From contig NZ_SRLD01000005.1 of assembly GCF_004745955.1 (NCBI RefSeq), positions 62,001-126,000 of the forward strand: DNA of 64,000 nucleotides, read 5' to 3'. Numbering within the stretch: the first letter of the stretch is position 1; each line of letters opens with the position of its first letter. Below, one piece after another: positions 36,853 through 45,645 of this stretch. The DNA is from Hymenobacter elongatus. Its GTDB lineage: Bacteria > Bacteroidota > Bacteroidia > Cytophagales > Hymenobacteraceae. The notes under the pieces are model-generated. The model did no database searches. It was given only the letters and a program-made list of their open reading frames with translations, and had not been told where the DNA came from. Made by a program: the position numbers and the translations under genes.

Positions 36853-37081
36853 CTCAATCGTTGCTGGTCCTGGGTACTGCTCGCGGCTGTTCAATGCGAG
36901 ACGCAAGGATGCGTCTCTACATCGTGCTGGGAGCTGTTTGCGCTAGGGCTGCAACGGTGTAGAGACGCATAGTTGCGTCTCGTCAGCCGCGCCGGCACAA
37001 CGATTGTCGTTCAACGACGAGACGCAAGTATGCGTCTCTACATCAGTTTGACGGCTCTTTCGCTACGCAAGACAGCTTCTC
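36853..37081. repeat. Two tandem B-core elements, the second with degenerate T2 ends
   Basis: 36853-36924 is a decayed B core (CGCGTCTCAATCGTTGCTGG ... GAGACGCAAGGATGCGTCTC). 36930-37081 has an outer end GGGAGCTGTTTGCG, complement CAAGACAGCTTCTC, and an inner B core 36959-37041. Together they fill most of the 383-bp gap. Confidence 0.7.
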
Positions 37082-37207
37082 AGGCAGGGCCTGGTACCCG
37101 GCTGGTTTATACCAAATAAAAAATATACCATTATTTATATAATAAGGCGATGCCGTAGCGTTGAGGGGAGGTAGTTTTTTTACTTCACCTTTTAACCCTT
37201 ACCCACA

Positions 37208-37621
37208 ATGGCTTATCCCTTTACATTATTGACCACCGTGGCCGAGTGCGACACCGTGCTGGAAGCGGCCCAGCTGGAGCTGCGCGACCTGAAAGTGCGC
37301 GAAACCGTGCTAACCGCCCAGGGGGAGCGCACCAGCGAAAGCGCCACCGACATCACCGCCGACCTGGCCGCCCAGACGGCCATCATTGGGGCCCTCACGC
37401 CGGTGGTACCCACGCTGCCCACGGGGAGCAGGGCCCGCATCAACACCGAGGCCGACCTGCGCCGCGCCTCCCAGCGCCACGAAAACCTGACGGCCAGCCA
37501 GCAGCTGCGCGGCCCCGTGGCGGCCCTCAACCGGGCCCTCGACCTGCGCCAGGTACAGGTGCAGATTGCCGAAATCAACACGTTTGTGACGGAAGCCACG
37601 GCCCGCAAAACAGCGCTGTAG
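37208..37621 (+). CDS. Hypothetical helical protein (137 aa)
   Basis: 137 residues (MAYPFTLLTTVAECDTVLEA). Almost entirely helical by composition, rich in Ala, Thr, Leu, Glu and Arg, with heptad-like segments (AAQLELRDLKVRETVLTAQG and LRRASQRHENLTASQQLRGP), so a coiled coil is likely. No signal peptide and no known domain. An AT-rich promoter-like stretch precedes it (37110-37200), and a strong hairpin follows (37655-37680). It may be part of a small XRE-linked unit, since the XRE gene lies upstream on the same strand, but the two tandem elements between argue against one transcript. Function unknown. Confidence 0.6.
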   Translation: MAYPFTLLTTVAECDTVLEAAQLELRDLKVRETVLTAQGERTSESATDITADLAAQTAIIGALTPVVPTLPTGSRARINTEADLRRASQRHENLTASQQLRGPVAALNRALDLRQVQVQIAEINTFVTEATARKTAL

Positions 37622-37654
37622 CCCGCCCCGCCCTAGCTCTATCACCTAGTGTAG

Positions 37655-37690
37655 CAAGCCTCTTCCCGGACCGGGAGGAGGCTTTATTTT
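37655..37690 (+). terminator. Rho-independent terminator
   Basis: GCCTCTTCCCGG pairs with CCGGGAGGAGGC, followed by TTTATTTTTT. It lies 34 nt past the hypothetical gene's stop. Confidence 0.8.
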
Positions 37691-37698
37691 TTCCGGGG

Positions 37699-37831
37699 CC
37701 GCACCCGAGGAGAGCATCAAAAAGAGTGGGGCAATTCTGTTCCAGGGTAAGTTGCCACTGGCTGTGCCTGCTTCCAGACAGACCAAAAATTTGTACTGCC
37801 CCACACTTTTTGATGCTCTCCTCGGGTGCGG
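37699..37831. repeat. Palindromic element with 34-35-bp arms
   Basis: The arms 37699-37732 and 37797-37831 begin CCGCACCCGAGGAGAGCATC and are complements with about one difference. Between them are 64 nt without a known core. It is not related in sequence to the T1-T3 elements. Nothing else was seen from 37832 to 38120. Confidence 0.75.
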
Positions 37832-38120
37832 GCATCGTAGGTCACGTCTCGTCGTTGCACAACATCCGACCTGGAGGCGCGACCGACGAGACCCCAGGAT
37901 GCGACTATCCATCACAATGACAGCTTTGGACACGCAACCAGCTTCCCCCTCTCGTCTGTCATCCTGAAGCCAGGAAAGAGTCTTCCTCCTTGGTGGCGGC
38001 AACGTTCCGGCAGCAGTTCGATATAGCCGTAGCTTTGTGCTAGCGCGTCGTGGCCTTGCTCCCCGCGCTCAGTTGCCCGGAGCTCCCCTTCGAGCGGTAC
38101 CAGAAAGCTACCCTGCCTAT

Positions 38121-38534
38121 ATGTATTCATCCCCTAGCCTCAACATTCAGTACCGCCCCGACCTGGACATGCTTGCGGTGCGCTGGCTGGATGCCCTCCA
38201 GCCCGGCCAGTTTGAGCAGGACTACCGTACCATTATCACCGAGGGCCTTACCCACGGCACACCGCGCTGGCTCGTGGATGTGCGGCGTCGTCCCCACCCC
38301 ACGCCTTCTATGGCCGAGTGGGCCGCCAACGTCTGGCTGCCCGAGGTAGTAGCGGCCCTGGCCCCGCGCCGGCCCCGCCTGGCCTACCTCATTTCGCCCA
38401 GCCGCGAAGAAGCCCTGCAAGCCAGCCCCACCCTGCAAGCCAGCATGCAGGCCGCTTCCGACCCGCATCGGGGCTATGACGTGGCCATCTTCAACAATGA
38501 GGGCGAGGCCACCCAGTGGCTCCTGGCGCACTAG
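38121..38534 (+). CDS. Hypothetical protein, SpoIIAA/STAS-like layout
   Basis: 137 residues from the ATG at 38121 (MYSSPSLNIQYRPDLDMLAV). The chain shows alternating strands and helices: VRWLDALQPGQFEQDYRTII, PRWLVDVRRRPHPTP, WAANVWLPEVVAALAPRRPR, then LAYLISPSREEAL. It resembles the protein at 61275 in order (WLVD/LLND, W..W.P, hydrophobic strand), a layout I associate with SpoIIAA-like or STAS-like proteins of Bacteroidota. Cytoplasmic, no signal. The start is chosen where the first strand begins; the open frame runs further upstream. The role is unknown; homology to the family is tentative. Confidence 0.55.
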   Translation: MYSSPSLNIQYRPDLDMLAVRWLDALQPGQFEQDYRTIITEGLTHGTPRWLVDVRRRPHPTPSMAEWAANVWLPEVVAALAPRRPRLAYLISPSREEALQASPTLQASMQAASDPHRGYDVAIFNNEGEATQWLLAH

Positions 38535-38865
38535 CCACCTCGCCGGTGCCGGGGGCGGCGGGGGCAGGGACGTAGCGCGGCACCATAGGGCGGCAGAGGA
38601 AGCTAGCTGCCCCACCCGCGCCAGGCGGTGTAGTCAGCAAACGAGTCGGCGCGCACTACGCTTGGATGGACGTTCCTTTTGGGTGCTGCGTGCTGCTCAT
38701 ACCCCAGCCACTGACCCAAGCCGCCTGCTCCGGCTCTGGTTCAGCAGTGGCGCGGAAGTAGTCGGGTTGAGTTCAGAACGTCAGGCGGCGCTTGTCGCAG
38801 CATCTCTGCCGCCTCGTCTGGCCCCTTTTTAACAAAGCACTCCTACGGTACTCCTGGCTGCCCGG

Positions 38866-39345
38866 CTACTCGGCGGCTACGGCCTGGAGCCGGGCCAGGG
38901 GCGGGCCCAGGGTGTCGGCGGCGTACAGACTCAGCATGTTGCCGCTGATGCGGTAGCGCTGGGCACGGTTCAGGGCCTGCAGGAAAGCCCCCTCGGCGGC
39001 CAGCTCGGGGCAGCTGCTGCGGGTAGTCACCAGCGGCCCCAGCCGCAGCCGGCCCAGGGCCAGCAGCGTGTAGGGACCCGAAAACCGGTTGCAGTTGGCC
39101 CGGCCCTCGGCGCGGGAACGGGTGTCGCGGAGCACCAGAAAGGGCTGTTGTACGGCCGCCGCAGCCGGTTGACCGGCCAGCTCGCGCAGCTCCCAGCGCA
39201 CATTGCGCAGCGCGGACGCCACCACGGTAGCCTTGCCGGTGTCAGCGGCGTTGGGCCGCTCACTCAAATCGAAGCTGCACGCGGTGGTAGCGAGCAGCAC
39301 CAGCGCAGCGGCCGGACGAAAGCAGTCGGATAACAGCATGGCCAT
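38866..39345 (-). CDS. META-domain (HslJ-like) lipoprotein
   Basis: 159 residues from the ATG at 39345 (MAMLLSDCFRPAAALVLLAT). The signal peptide ends near TACSFDLSERP, a lipobox-like Cys. The META domain is recognisable from VRWELRELAGQ, the strand FLVLRDTRSRAEGRANCNRF, then SGPYTLLALGRLRLGPLVTT and a final LLSLYAADTLG. META proteins (HslJ relatives) are small exported beta proteins of unclear role; HslJ is linked to novobiocin resistance. The open frame starts 309 nt further upstream, but that part is not protein-like. Alone on the strand. Confidence 0.8.
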   Translation of the reverse strand: MAMLLSDCFRPAAALVLLATTACSFDLSERPNAADTGKATVVASALRNVRWELRELAGQPAAAAVQQPFLVLRDTRSRAEGRANCNRFSGPYTLLALGRLRLGPLVTTRSSCPELAAEGAFLQALNRAQRYRISGNMLSLYAADTLGPPLARLQAVAAE

Positions 39346-39493
39346 AGAGCAGGGATGAATGATGGTAGTTCGGAAGTAGCAACGCGACTCTTTGCCACTC
39401 AAATCGTTGCGCGACCCTCGCATGGCGCGGACGCCGGGCCGGGCAGGGTCGCTACAGTACTCAGAGTGCGCGGAATCATTCTGAGATACTAAA

Positions 39494-39730
39494 ATCCTAT
39501 CCAAATAGGCTAGGTAAGAACGGTCATGCTCATCTGGCGTGTGGACAGGAATCGAAAAAGCAGTCCTGAATGCTTGTTGAACGCCCTGTCGAGCATTCTG
39601 CGCATCAAGCAGCGAACGAGACCTCTCGCGTGCGGTCGTAACATGATTTACCACTGCACGCGAGATGTCTCGCGCTGCTCGACAGGACGTTCTTTTCTCT
39701 TACTGTCCACACAGCCTGGTTGGATAGGAT
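39494..39730. repeat. Palindromic element, T4 ends with D core
   Basis: ATCCTATCCAA (39494-39504) is exactly complemented at 39720-39730. The D core has CGCCCTGTCGAGC and GCTCGACAGGACG and GCGAACGAGACCTCTCGCG with its inverted partner. A TGGACAG/CTGTCCA pair lies just inside the ends. Confidence 0.75.
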
Positions 39731-39734
39731 CCAG

Positions 39735-39884
39735 GAAGCTGTTTGAGTTAGCATAAGAGCAGTCAAACCAGTGTAGAGACGCATCCTTGCGTCTTGTCGT
39801 TGGACGACAATCGTTGTGCCGCCGCGGCCGACGAGACGCAAGTATGCGTCTCTACACCCTTCCAGCGCTACCTCAAACAGCTTC
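39735..39884. repeat. Modular element, T2 ends with B core
   Basis: GAAGCTGTTTGAGTTAGC (39735) is complemented by GCTACCTCAAACAGCTTC (to 39884), with the B core at 39773-39855. It begins 4 nt after the previous element. No TTA is seen on the left side. Beyond it to 40331 is a gap with only a decayed D core near 39998-40055. Confidence 0.8.
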
Positions 39885-40331
39885 TAAGGAGCGCCTGGTC
39901 TATGCTTACGTAGCCCGGCTGGTTTGGTGGCGCAGCGCAGCGGCGGTAGCGCGGGCATCTTCAGCCTGGCATCAGGCTGTGTGAACAGCAAGAAGAAGGA
40001 ACGTGCTGTCGAGCATTCTGCGCATCGAGCAGAGGACGAGAGCTGACGTCCAAAGGAGGCGCAATGTCCCACAAGCGCTCCTGAACACCCAGCCAGTAAA
40101 CGAGCACCCGGCTTTAAGTCAGCTACTGAGACAGTCGCACCACTATTGGCAAGGCGAATATGCCGAATACCCTATACCAGTGAGCATCAGTTACTTTTAA
40201 TCTTATTTTAACCCTATTTACGAATCCAAGCACATCACTACTTCCGTAGCTGTTTCTGCCCCAGCCCGCTGGCAATTCTCTCGCTGGCAGTGCTTTGGGC
40301 TGCTGTTCTTTTCACCTCAATCTATTCGCTA

Positions 40332-43300
40332 ATGCCAATAACCTTACCCCCGCCGTTGATGCGTGCCGCCGGCCTGAGTGCCTGGCTGCGCCGTGCCGCG
40401 CTCGGTGCCGCCCTGCTCGTGGCTGGCACGCCCGCCGCCACCGCCCAAACCGTGTTCGGCTTATCCGGCACCGACCTTACGTCGCTGGAGCTGACCAGCC
40501 CCACTACGCGCACCCGCAAGCCCATTGCCGGACTTACCTCGGGCCTGTTGCTGGTAGGCCTCGATTTCCGGCCCGCTACCGGCCAGCTATATGCCCTGGG
40601 CTACAACGCCGCTACCCAGCAAGGCCAGCTCTATATTCTCGACATTACTGCCGCCGGTGCCACCGTCCCGGCCACGGCCGTAGGCGCTCCGTCGTCGCTG
40701 CTGCTGGGCGGGCCCACCGAGCGCATCGGCTTCGACTTCAACCCCACCGTGGACCGCATCCGGGTGGTGAGTACCAACAACGGCAACTACCGTCTCAATC
40801 CCAACGACGGCGTAGCCACCACCGACGGCATGCTGGCCTTCACTACCACGGCCATGCCCGCCGACCCCAACGCGGGCCAGGACCCGTTTGTGGGCATTGC
40901 GGCCTACACCAACAGCTTCATCGGTGCCACGGGCACCACGCTCTACAACGTGGATGAGCAGCGCTCCATCCTCACGATTCAGAACCCGCCCAACGTGGGC
41001 ACGCTCAACACCGTAGCCACGCTGAACACGCCGTTTCCGCTGAACACGCCTGGCAACACCTCCGACCTGGACATCTTTACTAACCCCATTACCCGGGCCG
41101 AGAAAGCATACCTGAGCCTCAACGTGCCGGACCCTGACCCCTCCCGCATCGGGCAGTTTATCACCGCGCTGTACGCCGTAAACCTGGCCACCGGCGCGGT
41201 AGCGCTGGAAGGCGGCGTGGGCGGCGGCAGCCCCTTCGACCCACCGACCAACGCCAACCCGGCCCCGGGCATCACCGATATTGCGGTGCAGATCCGGCGG
41301 ACGGCCCCGGCCGTGAGCGGGCAGCTGCTCTACGCCGTGAGTGCCACCAGCAACCTGCTGTCGTTCTACTCCGGCGACCCCAGCAATATTATTTCCGCCG
41401 TTTCCATCACCAACATTGCCGACGGCCAGACGCTGGTAGGCACCGACTTCCGGCCCAACACCGGGGAGCTATTTGGCCTGGGCTACAACCCGACCACTGG
41501 GGAGTCGCGCCTCTATACCATCAACCTGACGACGGCCGGGGCAACGCCCGTGGGCGCGGCGCCCATCACGCTGAGCCTGGGCACTACCGCCGCCGCCGTC
41601 AATTCGGTTGGCTTCGACTTCAACCCCACCGTGGACCGCATCCGGGTGACGGGCAGCAACCGCACCAACTACCGCCTCAACCCCAACAACGGCGCATTGG
41701 CCTTCATCGATGGCACGCTGACGTACGCCCCCGGCGATGAGAGTGCCGGCCTCACGCCCCAGGTAGGGTCGGTGGCCTACACTAACTCCTTTGCAGGCTC
41801 TACGGCAACCATTCTGTACGATATTGATGAGGCCCGCAACCGCATTGTGCGCCAGGACCCACCCAACGCCGGCACGCTCAACACCGTCGGACAGCTGCTC
41901 GGCCTCACGATTGACCCGGCCAACGCCATCGTTGACTTTGATATGTACTTCGATGTGGCTGGCCAGGTAAACCGGCCCTTCATTGCTGTTAACAACGGAG
42001 GCAGCACTAGTTCCAGCCTCTATACGCTGGTGCCGAATGCGCTGACGACCAACGGCGACAAAACGGCCACCCTGGCTGGCTCCATTGGCCTGGGCATACT
42101 GGTCCGGGACATTTCGGCGCTGCCCGATCCGGCTACTGTTCCCAACAGCACCGCGGCCGTTGGTGGCCGGCTGCTCTACGGCATAGCTGGTGGCAACCTG
42201 GTATCGTTCGACTCCAACAACCCTGGGGTGCTGCGCTCGGCCGTGAACATCACCGGCCTGCCCACCGATGGCACGCAGGTGCTGGTCGGCGCTGATTTCC
42301 GGCCCGCTACCGGCCAGCTTTTCGCCCTGGGCTACAATGCCGCTGCCCAGCAGGGCCAGCTCTACACCCTCAACATTTCCAGCGGTGCGCTGAGCCCCGT
42401 GGGCAGCCTGCAGGCCATGCTGCTGGGCACTACGGCGCAGCGTATTGGGTTCGACTTCAACCCCGTGCCCGACCGTATCCGCATTGTTTCGGGCGAAACC
42501 CGGGTCAACCTGCGCATGAACCCTACCGACGGCACATTCCTGACGGATACGCCGGTGACCAATCCGGCCGGAGCGCCCACGCTGTCGGGAGTGGCCTACA
42601 CCAACAACGACACCAACGCCGCCACCGGCACCACGCTCTACGGCTACGACCAGGCCCGCAACGTGCTGCTGCGCTCGATGGATGCCAACGCCGGCACTTA
42701 CGTGGACCAGGCCGGTGCCTCAGGGCTCACGGCTAACCTGGCTACCGGAGTTGATTTCGACATCTTCGCCGACCTCACCGCGCCCGCTACGCCCGTTAGT
42801 ACGGCCTTTCTGGTAGCTTCCCCGGGTGGTGCCACCACTGACAACCTCTACACCATCAACCTGACGACGGGTATTGCTTCGGCAGGTGCCCGCATCGGGG
42901 TAGGCAGCAACCTCACCGGTTTGGCCGCCTTCCTCACGCCGGTGGTAGTAGCCGACCTGACCTGGACGGGTTTCGTGGATACCCAGTGGGCGTTGGCCGG
43001 CAACTGGGAACCGATGCGGATACCGACCGCCGCCGACGACGTAAACATTCCTGATACCGCCAACGACCCGGTAGTGCGTGGTTCGCAGGTGGCCAGAAAC
43101 GCTACCCTGGGCAGCGGCGCGCTGCTGACAATAGCGGCTAATAGCGTCTTGTCGCTCGATGGCAACTTCACCAACAACGGTGGCACTACCGCCGCCGGCG
43201 ACCGGGGCGAGGTCCGCTTCACCGGTTCGGCGGCCCGGAGCATCAGCGGTACGGTTTCTTTCTTCAACACCCTGACGGGCGGCTCCGGCGGCCTGGCCCT

Positions 43301-44846
43301 CAACGCTCCGGTGCGCGTGCAGCGGGTGCTGGTGGTGAGCGGCACGGTAACGTCTAACGGCAACCTGACGCTGCTTTCCAACACTACCGGCACTGGCCAG
43401 GTGCTCCAGACGGGCGCCAACAGCGTGACCGGCAACGTGACGGTGCAGCGCTTCATTACGCCCTCCAACAGCGGACTGGGCTACCGCCACTACTCCGCGC
43501 CCGTAACGGGCAGCACCGTGGCCGACCTGGCTACGCCCGGTTTCACGCCCGTAGTTAACTCCGACTACAACACGGCGGCGGACCCGAGCCTGGTGTCGCC
43601 CTTCCCCACGGTGTTCAGCTACGAGCAGAGCCGGGTGACGAGCAGCGGCGACTACGCAAAGGATTTCGATAAAGGATTCCAGTCGCCGGCCGCGCTGAGC
43701 AGCCCGCTGGAAGTAGGCCGCGGCTACACCGTGAACATCGCCGGTACGCAAACCGTGGACTTCGTGGGCACGGTCAATAGCGGGAACATCAACCAGAGCG
43801 GCCTGTCGCGCAGCGCTGCTCCCGCCTCGCAGGATGCCACGGGCTGGCAGCTGCTGGGCAACCCCTACCCGTCGCCTATCGACTGGGATGTGGTGGGCCG
43901 CTCGAACGTGGACGGCGCGGTGTACGTGTTCCGCTCCACGGATGTGTATGACGGCACCTACTCGAGCTACGTGGCCGGCAACGGCGGCGTAGGCGTGAAT
44001 GGCGGCTCCGACCAGATTGCCATGGGCCAGGGCTTCTTCGTGCGTGTCACGACGCCGGGCACTTCCAATGGACAGGTGAGCTTCACCAACGCGGCCCGCA
44101 TTACGGATGGTAGCAACCCTATCTTCCAGCGTACCGCCGCCACCGACCCGATGGTACGCCTGGAGTTGCGCGGCACCAGCGGCCCCGCCGATGAAACCCT
44201 GGTGTACTTCGATGCCAGCGCCACTGTCGGCTTCGACTCAGCCCTGGATGCCTACAAGCTCACGGCTGGCACGGCCCCCGTGCTGGCCACCGAAGCGGCC
44301 GGTGCCGTGCGGCTGTCCATCAACGCCCTCCCGGCGCTGACGACTGCCGACGTAACGGTGCCCCTGCGCTTGCAGGTGTACCAGAACGGCACCTTCACGC
44401 TCCGCGCCGCGGGCCTGACGAATGTGCCGACCGGCACCTACGTCTACCTGCGCGACGCGCAGACCGGCGCTACCATCGACCTGGCCCAGCAGGCTAGCTA
44501 CTCGTTTGCGGCTGTTGCCGGCACGCAGGCCCCGCGCTTCTCGCTGTTGCTCACGCAAAGCAAAGTGCTGGCTACGGCTCCCGTGGCCCTGGCTCAGCAG
44601 GTCAGCCTCTATCCTAACCCGGCGCGCCAGGCAGTGGCTATCAGCCTGCCGGCCGACCTGCGCCAGCAGGCCGTAGCCGTGACGCTGGTTAACACGCTGG
44701 GCCAGGTGGTACTTCGCCAGACCCTGGCCGCCGGCCGCACCGCCGTCGACCAGCAGCTGCCGCTGACGGGCGTTAGCAAAGGCGTGTACACGCTGCGTCT
44801 GACTACTGCGCAGGGCGTTGTCAATAAGCGCCTCGTGGTTGAGTAA
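40332..44846 (+). CDS. Large DUF4394-repeat surface protein with T9SS sorting tail
   Basis: 1504 residues from the ATG at 40332 (MPITLPPPLMRAAGLSAWLR). A signal peptide ends near ATAQTVFG. Three DUF4394 units of about 270 residues follow, each with the motif GFDFNP.VDRIR and LR..N..G (for example RIGFDFNPTVDRIRVVSTNN). A linker with a WTG-type domain (TWTGFVDTQWALAGNWEPMR) leads to a PID-like G/S/T-rich region and the T9SS type A tail (VSLYPNPARQAVAISLPADL, then GVYTLRLTTAQGVVNKRLVV). The protein is exported by type IX secretion and anchored outside. Function unknown; DUF4394 forms a propeller. Its length is large, but repeats explain it. Confidence 0.92.
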   Translation: MPITLPPPLMRAAGLSAWLRRAALGAALLVAGTPAATAQTVFGLSGTDLTSLELTSPTTRTRKPIAGLTSGLLLVGLDFRPATGQLYALGYNAATQQGQLYILDITAAGATVPATAVGAPSSLLLGGPTERIGFDFNPTVDRIRVVSTNNGNYRLNPNDGVATTDGMLAFTTTAMPADPNAGQDPFVGIAAYTNSFIGATGTTLYNVDEQRSILTIQNPPNVGTLNTVATLNTPFPLNTPGNTSDLDIFTNPITRAEKAYLSLNVPDPDPSRIGQFITALYAVNLATGAVALEGGVGGGSPFDPPTNANPAPGITDIAVQIRRTAPAVSGQLLYAVSATSNLLSFYSGDPSNIISAVSITNIADGQTLVGTDFRPNTGELFGLGYNPTTGESRLYTINLTTAGATPVGAAPITLSLGTTAAAVNSVGFDFNPTVDRIRVTGSNRTNYRLNPNNGALAFIDGTLTYAPGDESAGLTPQVGSVAYTNSFAGSTATILYDIDEARNRIVRQDPPNAGTLNTVGQLLGLTIDPANAIVDFDMYFDVAGQVNRPFIAVNNGGSTSSSLYTLVPNALTTNGDKTATLAGSIGLGILVRDISALPDPATVPNSTAAVGGRLLYGIAGGNLVSFDSNNPGVLRSAVNITGLPTDGTQVLVGADFRPATGQLFALGYNAAAQQGQLYTLNISSGALSPVGSLQAMLLGTTAQRIGFDFNPVPDRIRIVSGETRVNLRMNPTDGTFLTDTPVTNPAGAPTLSGVAYTNNDTNAATGTTLYGYDQARNVLLRSMDANAGTYVDQAGASGLTANLATGVDFDIFADLTAPATPVSTAFLVASPGGATTDNLYTINLTTGIASAGARIGVGSNLTGLAAFLTPVVVADLTWTGFVDTQWALAGNWEPMRIPTAADDVNIPDTANDPVVRGSQVARNATLGSGALLTIAANSVLSLDGNFTNNGGTTAAGDRGEVRFTGSAARSISGTVSFFNTLTGGSGGLALNAPVRVQRVLVVSGTVTSNGNLTLLSNTTGTGQVLQTGANSVTGNVTVQRFITPSNSGLGYRHYSAPVTGSTVADLATPGFTPVVNSDYNTAADPSLVSPFPTVFSYEQSRVTSSGDYAKDFDKGFQSPAALSSPLEVGRGYTVNIAGTQTVDFVGTVNSGNINQSGLSRSAAPASQDATGWQLLGNPYPSPIDWDVVGRSNVDGAVYVFRSTDVYDGTYSSYVAGNGGVGVNGGSDQIAMGQGFFVRVTTPGTSNGQVSFTNAARITDGSNPIFQRTAATDPMVRLELRGTSGPADETLVYFDASATVGFDSALDAYKLTAGTAPVLATEAAGAVRLSINALPALTTADVTVPLRLQVYQNGTFTLRAAGLTNVPTGTYVYLRDAQTGATIDLAQQASYSFAAVAGTQAPRFSLLLTQSKVLATAPVALAQQVSLYPNPARQAVAISLPADLRQQAVAVTLVNTLGQVVLRQTLAAGRTAVDQQLPLTGVSKGVYTLRLTTAQGVVNKRLVVE

Positions 44847-44864
44847 ATGGGCTTGTTAAGGCTT

Positions 44865-44893
44865 CTCCCGGACGGCTCGGTGCCGTCCGGGAG
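44865..44893 (+). terminator. Terminator after the DUF4394 gene
   Basis: CTCCCGGACGGC pairs with GCCGTCCGGGAG around TCGGT; the stem is strong but the following T run is short. Confidence 0.65.
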
Positions 44894-44934
44894 TTGGCTG
44901 GCCTTTCCTTTCACTTTGTCTTTGCCTCCCTGCC

Positions 44935-45150
44935 ATGAACTATATTGTCTCCACGCTACGCTTTTCGGTAGCTGCTGCTGGCCTGAGCTTGCTCAGCAGT
45001 CAGTGGCAGCCCGCCCAAGCTCAGGGTCCCGGTACCGGCGGCCCCCGCCCCGGTGTTACCACTGCTCCTATTGATGGCGGCGTTTCGCTGCTACTGGCTG
45101 CTGGGGCCGCCTACGGCCTCAAGCGCCTCCGGCAGAACCGACGCCGCTAA
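44935..45150 (+). CDS. Small PID-CTERM-like secreted protein
   Basis: 71 residues (MNYIVSTLRFSVAAAGLSLL). The N-terminus is a signal peptide with cleavage near AQAQG. The C-terminus is PIDGGVSLLLAAGAAYGLK, followed by RLRQNRRR: a PIDGG motif, hydrophobic helix and basic end, which is the PID-CTERM sorting signal pattern of Bacteroidota (a rhomboid-type exosortase-like processing is proposed for such tails). Between lie only Pro/Gly/Thr residues, so the mature peptide is tiny. Monocistronic, between two strong hairpins. Function unknown. Confidence 0.7.
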   Translation: MNYIVSTLRFSVAAAGLSLLSSQWQPAQAQGPGTGGPRPGVTTAPIDGGVSLLLAAGAAYGLKRLRQNRRR

Positions 45151-45166
45151 CCTAATACCTGATCCT

Positions 45167-45209
45167 ACGAAAGGGGGAGCCGCTGACAGTCAGCGGCTCC
45201 CCCTTTCGT
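45167..45209. terminator. Terminator after the PID-CTERM gene
   Basis: A 20-bp arm, ACGAAAGGGGGAGCCGCTGA, and its complement surround a 3-nt loop. There is no strong T run beyond the internal TTTCG, but the stem is very stable. Confidence 0.7.
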
Positions 45210-45237
45210 GTGTAGCGCCGGTCTGGCAGATGCCGCT

Positions 45238-45381
45238 TATAGCGGTTTCACGAACGGTGTACTGGCCTGGGAAGTAGCGCGACTTTGTAGTTCGCGTCCC
45301 CGCGCCAAAGGACCGTTCCAGGACGCGGACTACAAAGTTCGCGCTACTATCCGCTCGTACACCGTTCGTAAAACCGCTGTA
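45238..45381. repeat. Modular element, T1-like ends with A core
   Basis: TATAGCGGTTTCACGAACGG (45238) and CCGTTCGTAAAACCGCTGTA (to 45381) are the ends; the A core is 45274-45347 (GTAGCGCGAC...GCGCTAC). It is followed directly by a T2/C relic (45382-45446). Confidence 0.75.
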
Positions 45382-45498
45382 GAGGCTGTTTGAGTTCTTA
45401 GAAACGGTCATGCTTTATCTGGCGTCCGCCTGTCGAAGCATAACCGGACTCTTTTTGCCTGTTCGGACAGGCTCTTACCCCACTGAAGTTCCTACCAA

Positions 45499-45544
45499 CG
45501 CAGAAAGCCCTTTACCACCTGCGCGGTAAAGGGCTTTCTGCGTT
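45499..45544. terminator. Terminator (mainly for the minus-strand zinc-ribbon gene)
   Basis: ACGCAGAAAGCCCTTTACC pairs exactly with GGTAAAGGGCTTTCTGCGT. Confidence 0.7.
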
Positions 45545-45645
45545 GAATACCTGTTATCCCTCCGGCCAGGAAGGTCCGTCGCTCTGCTGCGCGCCGCTCA
45601 GGATGACAGACGGCTTTACCGGTCTAGGAACACTACATTCCTGCG

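Noticed and set aside
36853..37081. Possible CRISPR array because of repeated GAGACGC units
   Set aside because: The units are inverted halves of B-core palindromes with uneven spacing, not direct repeats with equal spacers, and no cas genes occur.
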